In this document: positions 11,940 to 24,679 of the stretch, in pieces | How the letters are laid out: the number at the start of each line of letters is the position of its first letter | How positions within the stretch are numbered: position 1 is the first letter of the stretch | Assembly: GCA_036365515.1 (NCBI GenBank) | Contig: CM070877.1 | Coordinates: 91,574,522 to 91,638,521 of the forward strand | Length of the DNA stretch: 64,000 nt | Reading direction: 5' to 3' | Source of the DNA: Torymus aiolomorphi | Taxonomy: Eukaryota; Arthropoda; Insecta; Hymenoptera; Torymidae | Position numbers and translations under genes: made by a program | The notes under the pieces: generated by a model | Told to the model about the DNA's origin: nothing | The model's database searches: none | What the model saw: only the letters and a program-made list of their open reading frames with translations

Positions 11940-14900
11940 AAAGGAGCACACCATTATCCAATGGAACTTAAACGGATTTTACAAACGACTTGGAAACTTA
12001 CAACGACTAATCTCTGAAAGAAAACCGGAAATAATATGTCTCCAAGAAACACATTTTAAACTCGACTTATGTGGAGTAGCTACATATGTGCAAAACAACA
12101 TTCATTGTAAACAAATTAAAATTAACTCTACTTTTGAAATTATAGCAACAGAATGCTTCATCCCAAATAAAATCACCATCTGTAACTTATACTTACCAAA
12201 TAGCATAAACTTCAGTACTGCCGACCTTAATAACATTAAAGCCCAACTCCCCAAACCATATATATTGCTAGGCGACTTTAATTCTCACAATCTGGTCTGG
12301 GGATCAAACAAAACGGACAGTCGAGGCACAAAAATAGAACGTTTCTTAGAAGATCCCGAATTAATATTACTAAACGAAAACATGCTGACCCATTTTAACA
12401 CCGCTAATGGAACAGAAAGCGCAATCGATCTATCTATATCCTTTTCATCTATTTCAGAAGTCATCAAATGGGAAGCCCCCGACGACCTTTATGATAGCGA
12501 TCACTATCCTATTATTATATACACGATAGATAAAACCCAACTTAATTCTGAGATCCCCAAAGTCGAAAAAAAAATTTCAATTTTAAAAAAGCCGACTGGT
12601 TCACCTATCAAACTGACATAGATGAAAATATCAAGTCCCTAATTACCCCGACTTTAACCAACAAACATCAGATTGATCAATTAGTAGAAAATTTTAATAA
12701 AATGATTCTCGTCGTAGCTGATCTTACAATCCCACTGGTTAAAATAAAAGCTAACAAACGCCAAGTCCCATGGTGGAATGATCAATGTACAACCGCCACT
12801 AAAGAAGCTAAACACGCATTCAACAGATACAAGAAACACAATACCCTCGAAATAAAATCGAGCACAACAGAAATAAAGCTGTAGCGAAATGTGTTTATAA
12901 GGTAGTTAAACAAATTTTCTGGCGGCAATTCGTAAGCACCTTAAACGTAAACACTTCCCCCACCTTATAATGGAAGAAAATTCAACGAATCCAAGGTAAA
13001 TTTAAATCAACAAATGTCAAGACTCTCATCAAGCAAAACAACAAAATATTATCAGATCCATACGAAATTGCAAATGAGTTAGCTGATACCTTTGCAAAAA
13101 ATTTTAGTGATGAAAATTACTCTCAAGAATTCTTAGAGTTCAAAGAAAAATCCACACCCTTCTCGGACACCAACAATATAGTAGACTACTCTATCGAAAA
13201 TCTTTACCTAAATGAAAAAATACAACTAGAAGAAATCGTACTCATACTCAAAATCTGTAAAAACTCAAGCCCCGGATCCGACCAGATCCCCAACGTACTC
13301 TTCAAGAACTTACCGCAAAGCGGAATCGAATATATCGAAAAACTTTTCAACGTAATTTGGATAGGACAAACATTTCCTAAAGAATAGAATCTAACCACTG
13401 TGATCCCAGTTAGCAAACCCGGAAAAGATTCTTCGTCAGCTAAAAACTATAGACCTATCTCGCTAACAAACAATCTATGCAAGTTACTTGAAAAAATTCT
13501 GAATAAACGATTAAAGTCCTTTCTAGAGTCAAAAAAATTCTTTACTCCACACCAAAGTGGCTTCAGGGAAACACGATCAATCTATGATCACTTAATTAAA
13601 TTAGAATCAACTATCTGTGATACTGTTCTCAAAAAGCTACACCTAGTTGCAATTGCCCTTGACTTAGAAAAAACCTTCGAAATGATCTGGCGGGACAGAG
13701 TATTGAAAATACTCCAAAATATCCCCATTAACGGGCCTATGCTCTCCTTCATAAAAAACTTTCTTAAAGAGAGACCTATTCAAGTCAAAACTAACAATGT
13801 ATTTTCTAAACAAGTAACCCAAATAAACGGAGTACCTCAAGGCTCTGTACTCAGCGTCACCTTATTCATGATCGCAATAAACGACGTCGTTAATAACTTA
13901 GAATCCCCAGTCAAGTGCTGTTTATTTGCAGATGATTTATCTATCTATGCCACTGGAAAAACCCCAAAAATAACCGTGGAACTCCTTCAAAATTTTCTAA
14001 ACAAATTACTAAACTGAGCATTCTAATCAGGTTTCAAGTTCTCAGTAGACAAGACAAACTACACAATATTCACAAATGCAAATAAAATTCCAGAAATCCA
14101 ACTAAGTATGAGTAACATACAAATAAAAAAAACCGATGAAATGAAAATTTTAGGTTTCATATTCGATAGACGATTATCATGGAAATGCCATATAAACTAT
14201 TTAAAATCAGCCACAATTGAACGATTAAACATCATAAAAACTCTAGCCGCTAAAAATTGGGGAGAAGACCACCAAACTCTGCTAAACACATATAAAGTAC
14301 GAGTACTATTTAAACTAGATTATACAAGTATCATTTATGGAGGAGCCAAAACTGCTACATCGCTAAATTCGGTCCACAATAAAAGTATCAAAATCTCCCT
14401 GGGTCTTATCACACCAGCCCAAGATACAGCATATTAGCAGAGTCGAGCATGATCCCCCTAGCATACCGTCGCATGATCTTGATGTGTAAATACGCGTGCA
14501 AAGTAGCGTCCACACAAAATAACACTCCTTTTAATCTCATCTATAACAATGATCGTATGTCATACCTAGAATTTAACTAATCACCGGCACCGTTTGCTTC
14601 AAGATTACAAGATATACTTATAAAATTTGACTTAGCCCTTTCCGAGGTAATTACTCATGACACACGTACCCCCCAGCTGCCGTTATAAACCTAGACATGA
14701 ATGTATCGCGCCTATCACCATATTCGTTAGAATACTCAGACTATACTCGAATTTACACATCCACCTCGTACACACAAAATAGCACCAGCCTTGCTGTTAC
14801 ATCCACTTCACATAAACTAAGCATCAGTCTACCCAATACATACCCTCCAACTGTAATCCAACTCCTAGACTTATACGAAGCACTAAAACTAATTGAACCA

Positions 14901-15541
14901 TCATCTGACAACAAAATTCATAATCTACATTGACTCTGAAATCTCTTACAATATCAATAACCCATACACTGAAAATATTGTATTTAAAAACGTACAAAAT
15001 AGATTATATAAACTACGAAATAAACAGATAAAACTGGTATACCCTCCTTCTAACACAAATTTTAATACAATATTAGAGACCCAAAAGCTAGCCAAATAAG
15101 CCGCCACAAAAATCCAACAAAGCGAATTCGCTCTACTACCCTCAGATGCAGCGCAAGTCCTTACAAAATCTATAAAAAAAATCTCGAATCAACCATGGAC
15201 TACTAGTACATTTACACCCTCAAACTCGCCCGAAACGACATCTATTCCAAAAATCCAGCACTCAAATTTTCACGGAATGAACAAGTAAAAATCACCAGGT
15301 TAAGAATTGGGCACACCGCATTAACCCATTCACATTTACTATCCAAAGACACACCAAAACTATGTTCCACATGCAACAAAAAATTGACAGTAAACCACTT
15401 ATTAGCAGAATAACCGAACTATACCGATGAGAGGAAAAAATTCGAACGCAACGAAGACATCAGGACCATTCTAAATTCCCAAAAAAGCTTGAAAAATATT
15501 ATAAAGTTCCTCACCGAAATTAAAATGATCGGCCTACTATA
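11940..15541 (+). pseudogene. LINE ORF2 (APE endonuclease, reverse transcriptase, RNase H), broken
   Basis: Endonuclease: WNLNG at about 11960, ICLQETHF at about 12035, the catalytic-core phrase LLGDFNSHN (12265-12291) and DSDHYPI near 12500. These are the residues that nick target DNA in APE-type LINEs. Reverse transcriptase: KNYRPISL (about 13440), GFRETRS, LDLEKTFEMIWRD (about 13660), NGVPQGSVLS (about 13830) and the metal-binding FADDLS (about 13925). The RNase H-like part begins near 14730, with YIDSEISYNI at about 14925. A C-terminal motif reads ITRLRIGHTALTHSHLL, then CSTCN and VNHLLAE. Frames change repeatedly and stops such as the TAG at 13386 occur throughout, so no full protein can be made. 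Confidence 0.85.
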
Positions 15542-15804
15542 ATCGCTCAACTCTGTATCATTTTATCTTTATCTATAATATTTTATCCTGTACTATCTGT
15601 AATATATTATTTTGTACTATCCGTAATGTATGATTCTGTACTACCAAACTGTACTCAAACCATGCACTGTAATTAATACTGTATATTTATGTAAGTAAAC
15701 TATTTTAATCGCTAATAACCCCGTTGTTGATGCGATAATAAATAAAATAAATAAAAAAAAATAAAAAAAAAAACATTTTTTAATTTCATTTTCTTAATTT
15801 TATT

Positions 15805-18376
15805 GAAAAATAGAATTCGTGAAAAATTACGAAAATCCATAAAAATCTACGAAAAATAATGAATAACTATGAAAGTCTATTAAAAATTATGAAAAGCTAC
15901 GAAAAAAGTAGGAAAGACTATGAAAAAACTATGCAAGCGTCCCAATTACGACAGTATTTCATACGTTTTTCATAGATTTTCATAGATTCTCATAAATTCT
16001 CATAGACTTTCATACACATTCATAGACTTTAATAGATATTCATGATTTTTTATACATTTTCATATTTTTTTTATAGAACATATTTCTGCCAGGGTCAGGT
16101 TTAGAGTAACAATTGCAAACTGTCATTCAGAGACTAATTCTTGGAGGATACTGCCAGAAAAGGGGATGCAATTTTTATTTAAGTTATTGAGAAAAGGTGG
16201 ATATTTAAATATGTAATAAAGACTTATTAAAAAGTGAAATGACTTGGAAAGGCCAATTCGGCATTCATACTTATGATGTATTGATAGGTGACGATACGTA
16301 TGAGGATAGGGCTGTCTTCGGTATTTGTTAATCATTCCAATAAAAATAAATTCATAAATTATTACCTCAAGACAAAAAATGGCGGTAAAACACCTTCACT
16401 TGCCATAACATCAACAGTGAATATTAACTGTTCGTACTGGACGGGATTGTCATTGTTAGACGTCTTCATAACGTCCTCTACGTAATTATACACTGCATGT
16501 GTTTACTACCGGCTGTACTTCTAAAGACTTTACCAGAATTTAGATTCAAATTTCCCTAAATTTGGATTTGACAAAAAGAAATTATGTTTACGAAAACGTA
16601 AAAAATTTGCAATTAATCTCTAGCTAAAACGCCTGGCGACTGGTTGGTAACGATTGAACTCGTGAATTTCCCTGTAACGAATTATTACGATTCACATGTT
16701 ATATGTTTTGTCGCCCTAATGCACTTATGAATACATCAGGTTTAGAGTAACAATTGCAAACTGTGATTCAGTGACAAAATCCTGGAGAATACTGCGCGAA
16801 AAGAGTATGCTCTTTTTATTTAAGATATTGTTCTGTCACCCGAATGCATTTAGGAATACATCAGGTTTAGAGTAACAATTGCAAGCTGTCATTCAGAGAT
16901 AAATTCTTGGAGGATGCTAACAAAAAGTGTATGCAATTTTTATTTAAGTTATAGAGAAGGTGCATATTTAAAGATGTAATAAAGACTTATTAAATAGTGA
17001 AATGACTTGGAAAGGACAATTCGTCATTCATACTTATGATGTATTGATAGATGATGATACATTTGAGGACACGACTAACTTCGGTATTTGTTAGTCATTC
17101 CAATATAAATAAATTTGATGGTAAAGTATTATATCAAGTGTATAAAAAATGGCGGTAAAATATCTTTATTTACCATAACATCAACAGCGAATATTAACTG
17201 GTCGTACTGGAGGGGATTGTCATTGTTAGATGTCTTCATAACATCCTCTATGTTTATTATACACTACATGTGTTTACCACCGGCTGTAATTTTAAAGACA
17301 TTACCAGAATTTATATTCAAATTTCCCTAAATATGGATTTGACAAAAAGAAATTATGTTTAGGAAAATGTTAAAAATTTGCAATTAATCGCTAAAGCCAA
17401 AGCGCCTGGCGACTGGCTGGTAACGATTGAAATCGTCAATGTCCCTGTAACGAATTATTACGATTCAAATGTTAAATGTTTTGTCGACATAAAGTACTTA
17501 TGCCGATATCAGGTTCAGAGTAACAATTGCTAACTGTCACTCAGTGACAAAATCTTGGAGGATACTGCCAGAAAAAAGTATGCAATTTTTATTTAAGTTA
17601 TTGAGAAAAGCTGCATATTTAAAGATGAAAGAAAGACTTATTAAAAAGTGAAATGCCTTGGAAAGACCAATTCGTCATTCCTACTTTTGATGTATTGATA
17701 GGTAACAATAACGATTGAGGATATGACTGGCTCCGGTATTAGTTAGACATTTCAATATAAATAAATTTGATAATAAAGTATTACACATACTAAAAATGGT
17801 AATAAAATATTACCAAAGTGAGTGCATCAACAGCGAATACACAATGTTCGTACTGAATGGGAATATCATTCTTAGATGCCTTCATAAAGTCGTGTACGTA
17901 ATTATACACTGCATGTATTTACTACCTACTCTACTTTTAAAGACATTACCAGAATTTATATTCAAATTTCACTAAATATTGACTTGACAGAAAGAAATTA
18001 TGTTTAGGAAAAAGTAAAAAATTTGCAATTAAACTCTAAAGCCAAAACGCCTGGCAAATGCTTGGTAACGATTGAAATCGTCAATGTTCTTGTAACGTAT
18101 TTTTAGTATTCAAACGTTAAATGTTGTGCAATTGCAGGAAGTCATTCAGCTATAGAATCTTGGAGGATACTGCCAGAAAAGGGGATGCAATTTTTAGCTA
18201 AGTTATAGAAAGAGGCGGCATATTTAAATATGTAATAAAGACTTATTAAAAGATGAAATGACTTGTAAAGACCAATTCGGCATTCATACTTATGATGTAT
18301 TGATAGGTGACGATACGTATGAGGATAGGGCTGTCTTCGGTATTTGTTAATCATTCCAATAAAAATAAATTTGATA
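15805..18376. mobile_element. Partial copy 2 of the 5.6 kb element (left part only)
   Basis: This matches 5620-8190 at a near-constant offset of about 10185 bp with only a few differences over ~2.5 kb; three short ORFs have identical translations. It keeps the left terminal region with its TTTCATAGA steps but stops at AATAAATTTGATAAT and has no right inverted end. The near-identity implies a recent duplication or recent transposition of copy 1. Confidence 0.85.
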
Positions 18377-18378
18377 AT

Positions 18379-19211
18379 TGAAAAAAAATTTGAAAAATAG
18401 AATTCGTGACAAATTACGAAAATCCATAAAAATCTACGAAAAATAATGAATAACTATGAAAGTCTATTAAAAATTATGAAAAGCTACGAAAAAAGTAGGA
18501 AAGACTATGAAAAAACTATGCAAGCGTCCCAATTACGACAGTATTTCATACGTTTTTCATAGATTTTCATAGATTCTCATAAATTCTCATAGACTTTCAT
18601 ACACTTTCATAGACTTTAATAGATATTCATGATTTTTTATACATTTTCATATTTTTTTTATAGAACATATTTCTGCCAGGGTCAGGTTTAGAGTAACAAT
18701 TGCAAACTGTCATTCAGAGACTAATTCTTGGAGGATACTGCCAGAAAAGGGGATGCAATTTTTATTTAAGTTATTGAGAAAAAATGCATATTTAAAGATG
18801 TAATAAGCACTTATTAAAAAGTGAAATGACTTGGAAAGGCCAATTCGGCATTCATACTTATGATGTATTGATAGGTGATGATACGTTTGAGGATAGGACT
18901 GTCTTCGGTATTTGTTAGTTATTCCAATATAAATAAATTTAATAATAAAGTATTATCTCAATTGTATAAAAAATGGCGGTAAAATAACTTTATTTGCCAT
19001 AACATAAACAGCGAATATTAACTGTTCGTACTTGAGGGGATTGTCATTGTTAGATGTCTTCATAACGCCCTCTACGTAATTATACACTGAATGTGTTTAG
19101 TACCGGATGTACTTTTAAAGACATTACCAGAATTTATATTCAAATTTCCCTAAATATTGATTTGACAAAAAGAAATTATGTTTAGGAAAATGTAAAAAAT
19201 TTACAATTAAG
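18379..19211. mobile_element. Partial copy 3 of the 5.6 kb element (left end plus one unit)
   Basis: Directly after copy 2 the left terminus starts again (TTGAAAAATAGAATTCGTGA at about 18391), followed by one unit beginning GGTTTAGAGTAACAATTGC at 18684. It breaks off at about 19211, where a different repeat begins (GCGGATGCCGTACTC). Copies 2 and 3 therefore stand head to tail and share the same left end but have different right breakpoints. Confidence 0.8.
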
Positions 19212-19233
19212 CGGATGCCGTACTCAATTTTTA

Positions 19234-19818
19234 CCGACCGAGTTGATTTGTCAGTTTTCATTTAATAAAAAAGAAAATACACAGAATTATACAAAATCAA
19301 GAGAACATTACCCTAAGTTATACAATATTCTACCTTTCTGCTCAAGTCCCAAGTCAAAATATCAACTGGTTTTTGCAAAAACTTTGAACAAAATTTCGAG
19401 GTGAGTCGAGCACGGTGTAAAAATTTCGTTCAAAGTTTACGCAAAAACGAATTGATATTTTGATTTGAAACTTTGCGGAGGAGTAGAGTGTTATAAAACT
19501 TAGGGTAACGTTCTCTTGATTTTACGCAATTTCCAAAAAATAATAACAGATTTTGTTATCATATTTATGTTTATTGCATTTTATGTACTGCAGTGTTGAT
19601 GGTTAGTTGGTGTTACAAGCGCATCTATATCGTCGTCTGGTCGACCGAGTTGATCCTTCGGATTTCATCAAATAAAAAAGAAAATACATCGTATTATATA
19701 AAATCAAGAGAACAATGCTCTAAGTTTTACAATACTCTAACCCCCTGCAAAGTTTCAAGCTAAAATATTAAATCTTTATTGCGAAAACTTTGAACAAAAT
19801 CGCGAGGTGAGTCAAGGC
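19234..19818. repeat. Direct and inverted ~180-bp repeats
   Basis: About 19234-19415 and 19635-19818 are direct copies (CCGAGTTGAT, AAAATCAAGAGAACA, CTTTGAACAAAAT, CGAGGTGAGTC). Between them, about 19425-19530 is the reverse complement of the same sequence, so 19300-19530 is palindromic. No ORF supported. Confidence 0.8.
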
Positions 19819-19863
19819 TGTCCCGGCTTGCCGCTTGGGCTTGGCCGTATGCGTATATAAGTA

Positions 19864-21135
19864 TTGTGTAAGCCCAGGCGCATGCGCTGTACAGCGTTGC
19901 AGACTGTAGCACAGCTGTCGACTGCGTTGACACGGCACGGCTTCTCGGCGATTCTACGTCAGCACAGTGTTATTTGCACTACAATAATCAAGATCAACAA
20001 AAATCTGGTAATCAAAAATATTGTTACTGGCAAGAGCTCAGTACGTAACTTTATCTTTGCATTGGATGCAAGGCAAAATGATCATTTAAACTATATTTCT
20101 GCTTTACTGCGAGAGCATGGCAGACCAGAACTGAAAGTTAAGAAGTTAGAAGATCAAGAATTGAAGAATGCTCATCCTCATAGGTTGTTTTATCAGATCA
20201 AATTAAAAGATCCATTGCAGCCAGAGTGTTCAGTTCCCGTGGAAGTAGAAGTTATTTGGAGGCATGAGTTAACTCCACATTCTAAGGAAATTCTGCAGAA
20301 GGAGAAGCAGCTAGTTAAATACATAGGAAATCTTCACTTGTCCTCACCTTTTCTGTTACCAAACAGACTACAAATGTTTTGCTTCCATCAAGGAATGTTG
20401 AGAGTTTCACTAAAACTAAGCCTGTAACGCAAAGTGACTCTACTATTACTTATAGCCCATTTGAAAAGAAATCATCTTTTTTGCAAGAAGAATTGAACGT
20501 GCATTTTGAAAACAATAATAAATTTTTGACTAACAAGACTTGAAAGGGTCATTGAAATATCGCTACAGAAGAAACTATTGATTTATTGCACACTAGAGCA
20601 TTGTTAAAAGGTTTGCAATAACTTTAATATGTATTTTTAATTAAATAATAGTACATAACAGTATTATTTTGAGATCTTTTAAGATATTATAAATATTATT
20701 TCTAGTTAAATATAATATTTCAATATTATTAAATATGCATGCACTTACAGATATAGGATATATAACTTGAATAACATTTTATTTTTCAGGATCATTCTAA
20801 AGATATGAATATGCCAGGGAATCAAAATCTGGACAGCCAAGTGTTCAAAGCTTTGATACAGTTTTGCCAGCAGCATTAGATATCTATTATATGGATGAAA
20901 TTGGAAATATTTCTACCTCCCATACTACAATAAAGAAAAATTCAGTTGAATTGAATTTGAGACCATGTTTCCCATTTTTTGGTGGATGGAAGACTAAATA
21001 TACAATCAGGTACAATATATCTATCTATGAACATCTTCACAACTATGGAGATAAGTTTATTTTAAATATGAGGTTAATAGATCACATATTTGATGAAAGG
21101 GTTGTTAAAATAATTTTACCAGAAGGAGAATAATT
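19864..21135 (+). pseudogene. Ribophorin I (OST subunit 1) pseudogene, truncated
   Basis: The sequence resembles the lumenal part of ribophorin I, the ER-membrane subunit of the oligosaccharyltransferase that N-glycosylates nascent proteins. Matching segments are the HELTPHSKEI...EKQLVKYIGN region (about 20250-20330), ATEETIDLLHTRALLKG (about 20560-20610) and, in the second exon, [21 protein letters not shown] and LIDHIFDE ending in KIILPEG (20865-21133). A 179-bp GT-AG intron (20611-20789) is retained, so this is a genomic duplicate, not a processed copy. Damage: frameshifts near 20347 and 20530, a TAA at 20798, a few residues missing before VKIILPEG, and no C-terminal membrane segment. The first ~40 residues of the ORF do not look like a ribophorin signal peptide, so the 5' part is probably foreign. 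The working gene must be elsewhere. Confidence 0.85.
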
Positions 21136-21432
21136 TTACTGAGAAGAATTGATCTATTCGTGTATCAATCAATCAACAGAGAAAATAACCTATTAGATAA
21201 GTACTTACTGGCTAAATGTAAAATGGCTAAAATTATATTTTAAAAACTGATACTTTGTGTGATTTTTTATTTTTACAAATATTATATATAAGAAGATTTT
21301 ATCAAGTCATTTTGGTGAATGTTGGAGAAATATATAGCCAATGTTGAGGAGTTCTATTGTTATATATGTAATGTGTTATTGTGAAAATTTCAACTAATAA
21401 AAGTGCTCAGTTAATCTAATTTATTATTTCTT

Positions 21433-21800
21433 ATGATGGGAGACGTCAAAATGTTTTAGAGGAGTTTTTACTAAATATCTTTCTACACAAGACTTGGATA
21501 ATAATTTCAAAAAGTTATATCCATTTAAGAATGTCAAGAAAGCTTTAATTCTCAGTCATTTCATTTTCAGTTCATGAACTGGTTGTGTTTTCAATTTTAC
21601 AAGTTTATGTGTGGCAACGATGGGTTAATATAATTTGTAATTTTCTTACGGTTGGAGACGTCAAAATGTTTTAGAGGAGTTTTTAATAAAGATCTTTCTA
21701 CACAAGATTCAGATAATAATTTCAAAAAGTTATATCCATTTAAGAATATCAAGAAAGTTTTAATTCTCAGTGATTTTCAGTTCATGAACTGGTTTTGTTT
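21433..21800. repeat. Tandem duplication, unit ~220 bp
   Basis: GGAGACGTCAAAATGTTTTAG starts copies at about 21440 and 21655. Both continue with a TCTTTCTACACAAGA-like stretch, TTTCAAAAAGTTATATCCAT and GTTCATGAACTGGTT. It lies just downstream of the ribophorin fragment and may be flanking DNA of that duplicate. Confidence 0.8.
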
Positions 21801-22019
21801 TTAATTTAATTATACAAGATTATGTGTGTCAATGGTGGGTTAGCTTAAGTACGTATTAATTATGGAATTTTTGTAGCCCTTGTAAACACAAGTTTATATA
21901 TTATTAACTACAAGATGTGTGTACATCAACAACAAAAATAATCAGATAAGTATTAAATGACTAAATGTCTATTTTTAAAATATAAAATATCAGTTAGAGA
22001 TGAATATTGAAACTTTGTG

Positions 22020-23130
22020 CTGATTTTTTATATTTTTTTCAGATTGTATAAGGAAAATCAGCAAGTGTGGAGTTATGCCTTTTTGTGTGTTTTTCAGAAA
22101 ATTTTTAAGAAAAAAAGTTATTTCTCCAACACTGGCTGATTGGAAAGGTCTAAAATTGGATACACAATCCCTCAGCATGTATTGCATTGTGTGAGGACAT
22201 TTTGGTAAACTTTGAACAACGGTCTGGTGGTCTTAGTTGGAAATGCACATGCGCCTTTTCGACTTTTGATTTCAAAAGATGCGTTTCCATTCTCTAACCA
22301 TATTTCAAACTTTACACACACAATGCAATATATGCTGAGAGACTGTTTATCAAGTTTCAGATCTAAATAATCAGCAAGTGTGTTGATATTGCAATTTTTG
22401 TGCTCTTTTCAAGAAATTTGCAAGAAAAAAGTTGTCTCCCCAACACTGGCTGATTTAAAAGGTCTGAAATTGGATATACAATCCCTCAGCATGTATTACA
22501 TTGTATGAGGACATTTTGGTAAACTTTCAGCAAGGATCAGGTGGTCTTAATTGGAAATGCACATGCGCCTTTTCGAGTTTTGAGTCCAAAAGATGCCTTT
22601 CCATTCTCTAAACATATTTCAAACTTTACACACACCATGCAATACATGCTGAGGGACTGTTTATCAAGTTTCAGATCTAAATAATCAGCAAGTGTGGAGA
22701 TATTGCAATTTTTGTGCTCTTTTCAAGAAATTTTCAAGAAAAAAGTTATTTCCCCAACACTGGCTGATTGGAAAGGTCTGAAATTGGATATACAATCCCT
22801 CAGCATGTATTGCATGGTGTGTGTAAAGTTTGAAATATGTTTAGAGAATGGAAACGCATCTTTTGGTCTCAAAAGTCGAAAAGGCGCATGTGCATTTCCA
22901 ACTAAGACCACCATACCCTTGCTCAAAGTTTACCAAAATGTCCTCACACAATGTAATACATGCTGAGGGATTGTATATCCAATTTCAGACCTTTTCAATC
23001 AGCCAGTGTTGGGGAAATAACTTTTTTTCTTGAAAATTTCTTGAAAAGAGCACAAAAATTGCAATATCTCCACACTTGCTGATTATTAGATCTCAAATTC
23101 GATATACAATCCCTCAGCATGTATTGCATG
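22020..23130. repeat. 313-bp tandem repeat closing in an inverted copy
   Basis: CAGCAAGTGTG starts lie at about 22059, 22372 and 22686 (313-314 bp apart). From about 22815 to 23085 the unit runs in the opposite orientation (AATCAGCCAGTGTTGGGG at 22997), so the array ends in a large palindrome. The ~90 and 67 residue ORFs on both strands are by-products. The region from 23130 to 24680 is AT-rich with no gene recognised. Confidence 0.8.
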
Positions 23131-24679
23131 GTGTGTTATTTAATACTTTGAATACAAGGTCTAATGACAAGTAAAGAACTGTTTTTAAAAAACAAAGTTT
23201 TAAAGTTTTAAAGTACAATGTTCGATGTCAAGTTTGCAGTGATAAATCACATTGTTCCATTGCATTTGAGTACCAGCATTTATGTTTTGTATGAGCTTTA
23301 TAAAAACATTCTTAACTTTGTAATAAAAAAATATGAAATAAGAATTTTTATGCAAAAAATTGAAGTGATATATACTGACTACAATAATAATTACTTGCAT
23401 AATATAAAACAAAAAAATTTACAAAAAAAAAGACTTTATGTAGTATGGACAAACCACCCAAGAACATTTTTAAAAGCCAAAATGTTTGTGAAGCATTTAT
23501 ATTTTATGAAATTAAGTAATATTTAAGTATAGTTGTACACACAGAAAATAATTGAATAAATTAAATAGATAATTAAAAATTTTTAAGATTTTTCAAAAAT
23601 TTATTTAATACATCAAAAATAGCAATATAATCAGTTTGAATTTAAAATTTATATTTAACTTTTATAAAAAAAAATATACATACACACACATCCATATATA
23701 GCAAGTGTGATTTCTTGATTCCACTATTTTCTTGTGTTTAATGTATAAGCCCTTGTTTTTATACAGAAATTAATTCATTGTATAGAAAAGGTAAGATTAT
23801 TAGTATTTGCCAGAAAAAAATATTTTTTTTATTTTACATGTATAGTAAGGTTTTTCAAATAATAGCTAAAACAGATATTTAATAAATTACTGAAAATTAA
23901 TACGATCTTTCTTTTATAAATTAACTTTAACAAATTTTTTAATGAAATAAACATACGTATCAATGAAATAAATTAAAAATTGAATTAAAAAATGGATTCC
24001 AGCAGTCGCCGGTAAGGGATAAGAGGAATGAGTCCCATAAAGCGCAATTACTAATTTTAAACCATTGCTTTTAAATCATTAGGAATTGATTTTATAATTT
24101 TAATGTTTTCGTATTATCTGATGATAGGATTGATATCCGTGAATTATAAATAATGCATATTTTCCAATTCAAATGCACCATAATCGAGTAATAAAGTTTT
24201 AGTTTTATCCCTTCGTGCTTTTGTAAGGCGAGTCCCCATAAAGCGCTTTGCCCGTTGCGCGGTTGATTGTTCCAAACTTCGCAGTTCCTCGTTCCACTAA
24301 TCAATTAGAATTTAGAATATTATAAGTGTAACGACAAAAGCAACATAGTTTATTCTTTCCTTTAGTTAGCTTGTTTATGAATTATTTATACATATTTATA
24401 AAGTCAAAAGTATTCATAAATATTATAAATATCAAAATTACTTATAAATATTTAAAGTAAAAAGTTAGAAGCGTAATGTTGTGGAACAGTGAACCGCGAA
24501 ACAAGCAAGTTCCTGTTATCATACCTTTATGTTTGACATAATTTTATTACTGACTTCCGCTTTTTTTTGTGAGAACGTTGAATAGATGAGAAGATCACGT
24601 GTGTTACACAATTGTTAACAAAGTTGTTATAAAAACGACATTTTTTAACAATTAGAGTTTAATCATCGCCGCAACGTAT

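Larger units (their letters stand above)
10500..15776 (+). mobile_element. Degenerate non-LTR retrotransposon (LINE) of the I/Jockey group with RNase H
   Basis: In order it holds a gag-like ORF1 with zinc knuckle (10539-11350), an APE-type endonuclease (from about 11950), a reverse transcriptase (about 13100-14440), an RNase H-like region (about 14690-15090) and a cysteine-containing C-terminal segment (about 15290-15420). It ends in an AATAAATAAAATAAATAAA-type A-rich tail at about 15740-15775. Numerous stops and frameshifts make it inactive. The 5' boundary is uncertain, and no target duplication could be recognised because both flanks are AT-rich repeats. Confidence 0.85.

Noticed and set aside
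6103..18354. Identical 65-71 residue ORFs repeated at an offset of ~10.19 kb
   Set aside because: Identity comes from duplication of the element; the ORFs occur on both strands of the same unit and have no family features.
23218..23526. 102-residue ORF beginning MFDVKFAVINHIV
   Set aside because: AT-rich chance composition (I, Y, N, K), no recognised motif, and an overlapping antisense ORF.
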